Shown here piece by piece: positions 56,058 through 64,000 of a stretch of DNA of 64,000 nucleotides (within the stretch, counting starts at the first letter, position 1; every line of letters begins with the position of its first letter). Position numbers and translations under genes: made by a program. The DNA lies in contig JAANDG010000297.1 in assembly GCA_036852015.1 (NCBI GenBank), positions 62,001 through 126,000 on the forward strand, in the 5' to 3' direction. The stretch comes from Pelodera strongyloides (taxonomy: Eukaryota; Nematoda; Chromadorea; Rhabditida; Rhabditidae). Below the pieces are notes generated by a model, which made no database searches, was not told the origin of the DNA, and saw nothing but the letters and a program-made list of their open reading frames with translations.

Positions 56058-56244
56058 AATACTTCAAGAAAGAATCGAAGTAGTACCGTAAAAGGATCAT
56101 GTTTCAATAAAGCATCGAATTAGTATCAGAAAAGGGTCATTCCCATCTCTCTCCCCATCCATATATTTCCAATCCTTGTTGCTGAGGTCACCGGCGAGGT
56201 CTGTTTGAGTTGGGCCCGCTAGCTTTTGGTAAATACGAATTGAG

Positions 56245-56472
56245 GTGAGCTGCGAGGGGAAAGTCGGAATAAAAAATACCGCGCGATTGATGACGGATGC
56301 AGGATCTTGCAGCCATTTTCTCAGAATGAAGACCGGCCCTCTAAACCCGCACTCGAAATGTCTGCCTTGCGGAAATTTTATAATAAAAATGCGCGGCTGT
56401 CAGTGTTTTGCTGGACCTTGGGGCGGATGTATTGTGTTAGCTGAAAGAGGTCTGGATAATTGTGAAATATGA
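56245..56472 (+). CDS. Small Cys-rich open frame, intact here and broken in the duplicate
   Basis: 75 codons with KCLPCGNF and RGCQCFAGPWGGC motifs and a stop, opening right after TTGA|GGTGAGC. It reads like part of a secreted cysteine-rich protein, but there is no ATG at the start and no supported splice partner. The equivalent at 18,108 has a TAG. It may be an exon, or chance. Confidence 0.22.
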   Translation: MSCEGKVGIKNTARLMTDAGSCSHFLRMKTGPLNPHSKCLPCGNFIIKMRGCQCFAGPWGGCIVLAERGLDNCEI

Positions 56473-56498
56473 TAAATGGAGAATTTTTATAAAGGAGT

Positions 56499-56640
56499 TT
56501 CAAAGTATGCTTTACCGTATTTTGAATTTTGGAACTACACGAGAATATTTTTTTATATTTCATATTATATATGCAGATTTCGTGCAGAAATACGATAGTA
56601 TTGACAGATTTTTTGGGATACTTTGAATTTTGAATCCCCG
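56499..56640. mobile_element. MITE family 2 copy (duplicate of 18,362-18,520)
   Basis: GGAGTTTCAAAGTATGCTTT .. GGAACTACACGAGAATATTT .. TTTTGAATCCCC; ends mutated relative to the partner. Confidence 0.6.
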
Positions 56641-57686
56641 TAAAGCATGAGAGAATGAAATTGGTTTGACTGTTTAATTATGTGAAAGATACTCGGCTTT
56701 ACACGATTCAATTGGAGATAGTTGGGTTTAAATCTATGCTCAACTTATTCTGTAAATTATTTCGTGACACGTTGATGTGGGTTAGTTTTTTTATGTGAGG
56801 CGTTTCTCATAAACAGTTTCACCTTTAATCAGTTTTCTTTATAATTATTAATTGCTACATTAGTGCAAGGCTTGGAAGCTGGTATAGGTAGTCTTTGTAA
56901 GTTTTTATATTTCTAAATATTCATGAGTCTCCCACACAAACAATACTCGATCTCACTAGAAATTTCATTTGTTCCAAGTTTTGGGATAAGCAAAATCGCT
57001 GAGGATATGTTTGCATAGATAAGATCAAAGAAACCGATTTGTAGTAATATGAAGGCCCTCAAGAACAAATAATATAGAATATAGACCTAGTAGAAAGTAG
57101 AAAGCATGTTTGCTTCTTATGAGTAGGAAGGGGAAAATTGACCTTCAATAATAATTACCAAACATCCTAGGAACAACGCTAAACGGTGACGGTGCTCCGC
57201 AACGGTTTAGAGGGTGCGCGGCGAAGAAAACGCGGAGTGCCTGATTCAAGCTGCTAAACCTCTTCTGCGTTCGGTTCGCGGATGTTTCGCTAGGTCCTAG
57301 GTCTTTGCACAGCTTCGCCCTAATTGTCAGCCTAAGCCAGATTCGCTCAATCTGGCGTGAAATATAAATATGCGCACTCGTATCTAAATAACAATAATAA
57401 AAAATGCCACCTATATATCAGGTAAACAAGCGTAGAATAAACGAAAGCAAAATATAAAAATCTTTACTTCAGTTACGAGCAAACTTTTATTAGTTCTATT
57501 GTTAATTAAAATTTATTATTGTTATAATTTCTTGCATACATGTCTTCCTGATTGTCCTCGTGTAGAAGTTACCATATGCAGCTGGTTCTAAAATAAATAA
57601 ATATTTTCTTTCTACAAGAACATGGCGGCATGCCCCATTATTGTTCAACAAGTGGTACAACACGAGTTCTAGGTCTACACTCTAGA

Positions 57687-58085
57687 GGCCATATTCACCA
57701 TTCAATTCCCCACGGGGAATTCCCCGTCTTTTTCTCTGCGTGTCTCACATTCGAATGCTATTTTCTGTCCCAGGGAATATTTTCCGAGGGAATCGGAGTG
57801 GTGAATATGAATATGGCCTCAGATGATCAATTTCTCGACGTCTTCGGGATGGGGCCAGCCCGGTCTGGAACAATATAAATTCAAGCTGGTTGAATGTAAC
57901 TTTCAAATAAAAGCGTTCGTCGCCAACGCAAGAAAGTCACTTACCCACCTACTGAGCCATATTCATATTCACCACTCCGATTCCCTCGGAGAAATATCCC
58001 TGGGGACAGAAAATAGCATTCTAATGCGATATACGTAGAGAAAAAGCCGGGGAATTCCCCATGGGGAATTGAGTGGTGAATACGG
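57687..58085. mobile_element. MITE with GGCC-ATATTCACCA and GGGGAATTCCCC ends
   Basis: GGCCATATTCACCATTCAATT and the inverse TGAGTGGTGAATACGGCC; duplicate of 19,524-19,916 in the A block. Confidence 0.85.
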
Positions 58086-58151
58086 CCAACTGTGGTGACT
58101 GTGGTGAGTGGTGACAACTTTTCCATCAATTTATTATGAGACTTCAATGTG

Positions 58152-58291
58152 TCCCAGAAAGTCAGTGATTCTGTCAACACTACCGTATTTCTACACGAAA
58201 CCTGCATATTTAAGATGAAAAAATAAAAATAAAAATATTCTCGTGTAGTTCCAAAATACGGTAAATTTTCAGTATACTTTGAAACCCCATA
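58152..58291. mobile_element. MITE family 2 copy
   Basis: GTCAGTGATTCTGTCAACAC, TACCGTATTTCTACACGAAA .. TATACTTTGAAACCCCAT; duplicate of 19,950-20,070. Confidence 0.65.
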
Positions 58292-59350
58292 AGTGAGTGA
58301 ACTTACATTATGACAGCGATATAAAGTAGATTCCAGTAGCATTTCCCACACGTGGATCGATCATCTTTACCGGTCTTTGTTTCACTTATTTCTCCTTCTT
58401 TTCCTTCTTCATACAGAAGATGGAACCTATAATCTATTAATTATATATTTTTTCTTACCATTCGAATTAGAATAAGAGAGTTTTTTCTCAGTTATTAAAT
58501 AATAATAATAATTTATTACACCACAAAGGTGCGCACAAACATACATAATTACATAATTAAGACAATAAATACAGTTAAGACAGAAAAACGGTAATAAGGG
58601 ACATAAGGTACGTGTGTAAAGGTAAGCGGAAATGCTGGGGCATCGAACAAAGGTAGATACATATGGCAGTCTGCAGGTCTGCACTGCATCATACGTTCTA
58701 CGTTCTATGTTTGACGTTACGTAGTACTGAACGACGTCGCCTAACTCGCAAGACTTTTTATTTATTGTTAGGAACAGGTCAGAAGAACCCGTTGTTGAAA
58801 CAGTCTTGAATAAAGAACACGCGCTTGTAGTTTAGAAGAAACCCCTACCGGTTAGTTTTAGTTTTAGTTATGTATTTCATGTTTATGTTTATGTTGTGTT
58901 GTATTATTTCATGTCTAGAATTATACTAGGTTTTAAGAATTCTGTTTGTATAATTGTAGCTACATTTTCGTATTTTTTGCAGGATGTTTGTTGTTCCTGA
59001 TGATGGCGTAAGCCGAAACCGGTCGAATAAAGCACTTTAATACGTGTTTTTGAATCATATACTGGGAGTCGCAAGAAGCTCTGATTTTGGAAATATCTGT
59101 TTAGAAGAATGATAAAGTTGTGTACCGTAGGTATTCGCACATGAGTTTCAATTCTTCCTCCGTTCTTCCAGATTCTCTCACAATTAGCTGGTGATAATTT
59201 GCGTATTTTGCTTCCGGAATTATATCTGTCAGTTGACAATAATTGATGAAACTGTGATGCCATGATCCGAAAGACGCATTCTGAAAAGCGTTTTCTTATT
59301 CGAGTTTTTGAGTCAGTTGATCAGTCATTTCTCCACAGAGCCACTTTTTA

Positions 59351-59535
59351 TTAAAGCGAAATACCTGCCGTTTTTTGAAACGCATCATGGACAACTGAAT
59401 TCTTAAGTATAAATGCTAATTTTCTCGAATTTAGCAAGATTTTTTTATTCTAATATATGCTCATTTGCATAAGCTGCATAATAATGCTGCTATACTTGAT
59501 GTGTTTCAAAGACCGGCCGGTATATTTCGCTTTAG
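59351..59535. mobile_element. MITE family 1 copy in intron 5 of copy D
   Basis: TTAAAGCGAAATACCTGCCG to CCGGCCGGTATATTTCGCTTTAG, orthologous to 20,967-21,150. Confidence 0.85.
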
Positions 59536-59839
59536 TAACATCGGGCGCCTACCTTGAATTGTCCCGTTGCAATATACTTCACACAATATGGAACATCGTC
59601 TCCGTAATACTCCGTAATACTCCATAACATTGAAACATCCCTCCTCATCGAGACAAGTTTCTCATATACATTTTGGACCCAATATCGCCGCATTTGTCGA
59701 TAATTGTAGCATTCTGTAGTGATCTCCTTGAGCTTCTAAATAACTGCGTTATGCGTAATTTTGCAAGCAGAAACATTAGTAGCAAGACCAAGCAAGGTGG
59801 ATAACGTTGTATGAATGGTGTTCCTTTTTTGAATCTCTA

Positions 59840-59897
59840 CAGCCGTGTTTGTGGGTAGCGCACGCGACTCTCAATCCATAGGTCGGGGGTTCGATCA
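59840..59897 (+). mobile_element. SINE family 1 head fragment at the duplication breakpoint
   Basis: GTGGGTAGCGCACGCGACTC .. GGTCGGGGGTTCGATC then unrelated ATTGAACTGGAGG. The break falls inside the B box. Confidence 0.75.
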
Positions 59898-60221
59898 TTG
59901 AACTGGAGGCAAATAAACATAGCAACAGAGTTATTCTCTGGAATGCATGGCAAAAACAGCAACGTCAATAATAAATTGGATATGTACGTTTCCCGAGATG
60001 AAAGACCTCTGCCACAGACTGCAGAACCTCAGTTGGTCATTATTTATTATTGGAACACATAAGTTAAATATACAAACAAAAACATTTTATTGTAAGAGTA
60101 GAGTACATTTGTTATGACAGCAAATTATTGTATTATATTTGTTAGTTATATAATCATTTCTAGTTTTCGTTTTGTATTTCTTGTTGCATACATGTCTTCC
60201 TGATTGTCCTCGATGAGCCAG

Positions 60222-61466
60222 TTACCACAAATACCTCGCTCTAAAAAAGTAACGTTAAAAATATCAAACTGGTTTAGTATATTTTAATATTATATACTTG
60301 CCTTCTGTCGGAAAGGTACATTTGGAAAAAAATAGAACAAAAGGAAACAATATACAAAGAGAAAACAAGTTGTTATTCTTTGTGTAGTCTAAGATTTGCG
60401 TTGAATAACTTACATTATTGATACGATATAAGGTAGATTCCAATGTAGCAGCTCACATGAGGAGCGAGCATCTTTTCCAGTTTCTGCGGCACTTATTTCT
60501 CCCTCTTTTCCTTCTTCGTACAGAATTTGGAACCTATGTATAAGAGATTGTTTGTTGGTAAACTAAGTTATAACATTTCACAGAGTGTGCATTTCATTTG
60601 AAAGCGGCGGACATCAAACACACGACGCAATTTGTGTATCTCACTATGTATGTAAACCAGGCTGTTATAGTCCGAAATAAAAGTTAGACTTTGCACGCCC
60701 ATGCTTACCGAAAGTACTCGCACATTAACTTCAATTGTTCTTCCGTTTTTCCAGACTCTCTTACGATCAGCCGGTCGTAATTTGCATATTTTGCTTGCGG
60801 AATTAGATCTGTCAGTTCGCAATAATTGATGAAACTGTGATGCCAAGATCCGAAAGATGCGTTCTGAAAAGCGGAATTTCTTTAAATTCATTGCAACGTG
60901 AAACGTGAAGGAAAGGGTCGCGCAGAAAAACGGTATGAGCGGCGCGCAAAGAGAGATGACCGTAGCTAGTGCCGCCCAGTTAGTTCTGTTAACAGGGTAG
61001 GCAGGCCAGAGGCCGTATTCACCAACCCACAGGGAGCCCTCCCTAGGCTCACGGTCGCTCTGAATCTCTTCTGTTCTCACACTCTCTACGCACTCTTTGA
61101 CTCCCTGGGGAGGCCAATGGGGGCTCCCTGGGTGTTGGTGAATACGGCCACAGATGTGAGCGTAAGGCAGGCCGGCAGGCGACGGAAGGGCTAGGGGTGC
61201 GCGCCTCATTAAAATTTTTGGCCGCCTTTTGGCAAAGTTTCCTCAGTGTAGTCTTAATTAGAGTTGTATATAAGTGAAAGTATATCGCATACCTTGAGTT
61301 GTTCAGTTGCAATATACTTTACACAATATGGAACATCGTCTCCGTAATACTCCATAATATTGAAACATCCATCTTCGTCGAGACAAATTTTGTCGTACAC
61401 ATTTTGAACCCAATATCGTCGCATTTGTCGATAATTGTAGCATTCTGTAGTGATCTCCTTGAGCTT
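60222..61466 (-). CDS. Secreted cysteine-rich family, copy E, exons 5-8 in window
   Basis: Exons: 61,293-61,466; 60,709-60,863; 60,414-60,533; 60,222-60,240, all in phase and uninterrupted. Exon 5 keeps CLDEDGC; exon 6 keeps NASFGSWHHSFINYC. It is closest to copy C. By comparison with C (3.3 kb from exon 5 to exon 4, plus extra insertions here), exons 1-4 should lie beyond the right edge. Reverse-strand AATAAA near 60,085 is the likely poly(A) signal. Confidence 0.75.
61010..61155. mobile_element. MITE with GGCCGTATTCACCAAC ends
   Basis: Orthologous to 35,331-35,468, same site in intron 5 of gene E. Confidence 0.88.
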
Positions 61467-61929
61467 CTAAATAAATGCCAGCTCATGTCATGATGCAGAG
61501 TTGCCTGTTTACAGAGCCGAACGTCTCGGAATCGAAGGCGGAGACAGATCTTGAGAATAGATTGAGGGAGTCTCATAATAACCACTCTGACTCAGCGAGT
61601 TTTTTTTCTGAGCGAACATGAAGAATAAAACAAAAATATGTAACAGCAAATGGGTAAACCCAATCCACCAGAGGAAAGAGATCAAATAATTTGACTTCAC
61701 TACAATCACTACTAGGGATGAAGAATGTGAAAAGAAAAGATTACCAAAAACAAAAGCATATTTGAAGCATACGAGCGCACAAGGTAATAAGGCAAATAGA
61801 AAGTTTCAAGATGAGTATGCAAATTCATAATTAAAGGAAATATGTACCCACTTTTTGAAGTTAAGCTATATCATAAAACTTGTGGTGTTCCACACTCACG
61901 AAACAACAAATTGTACAAAAGTTTCCCGG

Positions 61930-62100
61930 TTAAAGCGAAATGCTAGCCCCTTTGGAAAATTTGCATACGATAAAAAAATCCTATGGATCCTACGCTAATT
62001 TTGTACGATCGTCCACGGCAATCGTACAAAATTAGCATAGGATACATATGACTTGCGTATCATATGCAAATTTTCCAAAGAGGCTAGCATTTCGCTTTAA
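61930..62100. mobile_element. TTAA MITE, orthologue of 36,250-36,431
   Basis: TTAAAGCGAAATGCTAGCCCC to GGCTAGCATTTCGCTTTAA. Confidence 0.9.
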
Positions 62101-62289
62101 CAGAAAATGATTTGCAAAGATGACAGTTTGCATAGTAAACGCGTATAATGCGTATATTCATCCTAAATCATTTCTAACAAAAATTTGTATTCATATCGGA
62201 AGTGATGTGCAGGGTGTTACAGATTTCAACAAATATGTGCATAACGCATGCAAAATCGAATGTTCGAAGTTACGTATTCAGTCGCCTAT

Positions 62290-62657
62290 TTAAAGGGACA
62301 GGCCCATCAAATTAAACCTATATTTACGATTTCGTCTTAATTTTTATCTTAAAAGTGTTTATTTCAATACATGCAAACCAAATTTTATCGACATTCACCC
62401 CCGGGAACTTTTTCCGACGAGCGCATCCAAAAATGTATACCGTTGCCTGACCCATCCTCTCGTTGTCTATCCGCCCTGGTTGTCTGCTCTCTCGGTTTTT
62501 TTCTCTGGCACCTCTTTATTGAGCATACTCTCTCAAAAAAGTTCCCCGCGGTGAATGTGGATAAAAATTAGTGTGTATATATTGTAATAAACGCTGCTAA
62601 TAAAAAATAAAATGAAATCGTAAATATATGTTTCTTTTGATGGGCATGTCCCTTTAA
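62290..62657. mobile_element. TTAA MITE, orthologue of 36,621-36,988
   Basis: TTAAAGGGACAGGCCCATCA to TGATGGGCATGTCCCTTTAA. Confidence 0.9.
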
Positions 62658-62849
62658 GCGCACGCGTGGCACGGATCTGCTACGGCTTGTTTTGACGTTT
62701 TGTCGCATGATTCGCTTGATGAAATGTTCAATGAAAACACGTACGGCAAAATGGGGAAATGTACGCCCTTTTTGATGTTAAGCTGTATTAAAGGGAATAT
62801 GTAGGCCCTTTTTGAAGTTAAGCTGTATTAATAGAATGCGTGTTGCCCA

Positions 62850-63279
62850 TTAAAGGAACAGGCCCATCAAAATAAACATATATTTACGATTTCATGTTAC
62901 TTTTTATTAGCAGCGTTTATTACAATATATACACATTAATTTTTATCCACATTCACCCCGGGGAACTTTTTTACGACGCGCCCAACTCATAAGGGTACCG
63001 TAGTTGCATCAATTTAGTCCTAGTAACTCTTTTACTTCGCGCATGTTAAAACACAGTTGCAAAATTACGCATGAAAGACAGGGAGAGCAGACAACCAGAG
63101 CGATAGACAACGAGAGGAAGGGCCAGGCAACGGTATACATTTGCGAATGCGCTCGTCGGAAAAAGTTCCCCGGGGTGAATGGCGATAAAATTTGGTTTGC
63201 ATATATTATAATAAACACTTAATAAAAATTAAGACGAAATCGTAAATATAGGTTCAATTTGATGGGCCTGTCCCTTTAA
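62850..63279. mobile_element. TTAA MITE present in copy E, absent from copy C
   Basis: GCCCA-TTAAAGGAACAGGCCCATC to GATGGGCCTGTCCCTTTAA-GGAAAC. The C copy has the empty site GCCCATTAAGGAAAC at 37,178-37,190. Confidence 0.95.
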
Positions 63280-63602
63280 GGAAACAATAACAAAAGTTGT
63301 CTACAATTAGCCACTTAAAAGAAAATCAATTACAAAGCTCGCCTTTTCCATAGTAAACGCTAATTCGGAACCCTTGCATAAATTTGGGTCCGATTGAATA
63401 AATTTCAGTTTAAATCGGCAAATAGCAAGATTCAAGATGCAGCGCATTCCAATTTCGTATTTACATATTCAGTCGCCTATTTAAATTAACGTCTGGTATG
63501 GAAACGCTAGTTTCGCTTTTTTTTTGCTCATTTTGAGTGCCTACATATTCGCTTTAATAGAATGTGTGTTCCTAGCTGTATTAATAGAATGTGTGTTCCT
63601 CA

Positions 63603-64000
63603 TTAAAGGGACAGGCCCACCGATATAAACCTACGATTATTATTTGTTTATAATTCATAAAAAGGGTATTTATTACAATATATACAAACTAAATATTATT
63701 CTGATTCACCATGGGGAAGTTTTTCCTATGAGCTTTCCTTACAGAAGGTATCGTAGACAGGTTATTTGCATAGTCATTTTCATACACACCTTTGTCGGAA
63801 AGGGAAGTTAAGTCGTTTGCATATCCACATCAAAGGTGTGTATGCAAATGATTGTGCAAATGACCTGTCTACGGTACCTTCTGTAAGGAAAACTCACAGG
63901 AAAAACTTCCCCATGGTAAATCTGAATAATATTTAGTTTGTATATATTATAATAAATACCCTTTTTATGAATTATGAACAAATAATAAACGTAGGTTTAT
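63603..64000. mobile_element. TTAA MITE cut by the window edge, absent from copy C
   Basis: CCTCA-TTAAAGGGACAGGCCCACC; the last bases (ACAAATAATAAACGTAGGTTTAT) are the inverse of its left arm, so the right end is about 25 bp past 64,000. Empty site CCTCATTAAGGAAAC at 37,940-37,954. Confidence 0.9.

Larger units (their letters stand above)
57569..59735 (-). pseudogene. Secreted cysteine-rich family, copy D, 3' half only (exons 5-8)
   Basis: Exons: 59,553-59,735; 59,126-59,280; 58,307-58,426; 57,569-57,587. Exons 6-8 are intact. Exon 5 lacks one base (AGACAAGTTT where others have AGACAAAGTTT) and carries an extra 10-bp TCCGTAATAC. The net change is +9, so the frame is restored, but the intervening residues differ (YEKLVSMRRDVSMLWSITEYY) and both cysteines of the CLDEDGC loop are lost. 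Exons 1-4 are absent: the copy stops at a SINE fragment, beyond which the 3' flank of gene E begins. Without a signal peptide or start it is probably a pseudogene, unless fused to an unknown 5' exon. Confidence 0.7.
56105..59897. repeat. Segmental duplication block, partner of 17,940-21,460
   Basis: Collinear with the 3' half and downstream flank of gene A, including MITEs at matching sites. It ends abruptly inside a SINE family 1 head at about 59,897. Confidence 0.85.

Overview
The window is nuclear DNA from an animal, most probably an invertebrate. I infer this from spliced genes with GT-AG introns of tens to thousands of bases, from tRNA-derived SINE-like repeats, from dozens of short palindromic DNA transposons, and from a 160-bp satellite array. 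The species is not identifiable with confidence. A BTB-domain gene of divergent, nematode-like style, 3' splice sites directly before two start codons, and a small TTAGGC-like patch are weak hints towards a nematode or a relative. There is no bacterial, viral or organellar gene content.

Layout. 0.8-2.1 kb: a possible membrane-protein terminal exon and the 3' exons of an acidic Thr/Ser/Glu-rich protein (+). 3.9-7.3 kb: a complete nine-exon BTB protein gene with a cysteine-rich C-terminus (-). 7.3-19.4 kb: gene-poor, with several families of MITEs and simple repeats. 19.4-61.5 kb: five copies, all on the minus strand, of an unrecognised secreted cysteine-rich protein family with eight exons. 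Copies A, B and C are complete (310-318 aa). D is a 3' half with a compensated frameshift. E runs towards the right edge. 43.9-50.7 kb: a complete ten-exon plus-strand gene for a signal-peptide, single-pass membrane protein with CGGC and CENC motifs and a long basic tail ending in RG/RGG. 52 kb: the last two exons of another minus-strand gene.

All exon boundaries were derived by eye from GT/AG (one GC/AG) sites, reading-frame phase, and agreement between paralogues. The large models close in phase across every junction, which is the main support for them.

The space between and inside genes is dominated by mobile DNA. There are piggyBac-like MITEs at TTAA targets, and two closed filled/empty site pairs (plus one left-end pair) can be read from the duplicated C and E loci. 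There are two tRNA-like SINE families and a Mutator/Merlin-like palindromic element with a 9-bp target duplication. Intron 4 of gene B holds a SINE, a 160-bp satellite that seems to have grown from the SINE's 3' tail, and a pair of direct repeats. These repeats carry a hammerhead-ribozyme-like core, resembling Penelope-type terminal repeats. The cluster grew by segmental duplication: A's 3' half with its flank matches D, and C's 3' half with its flank matches E.
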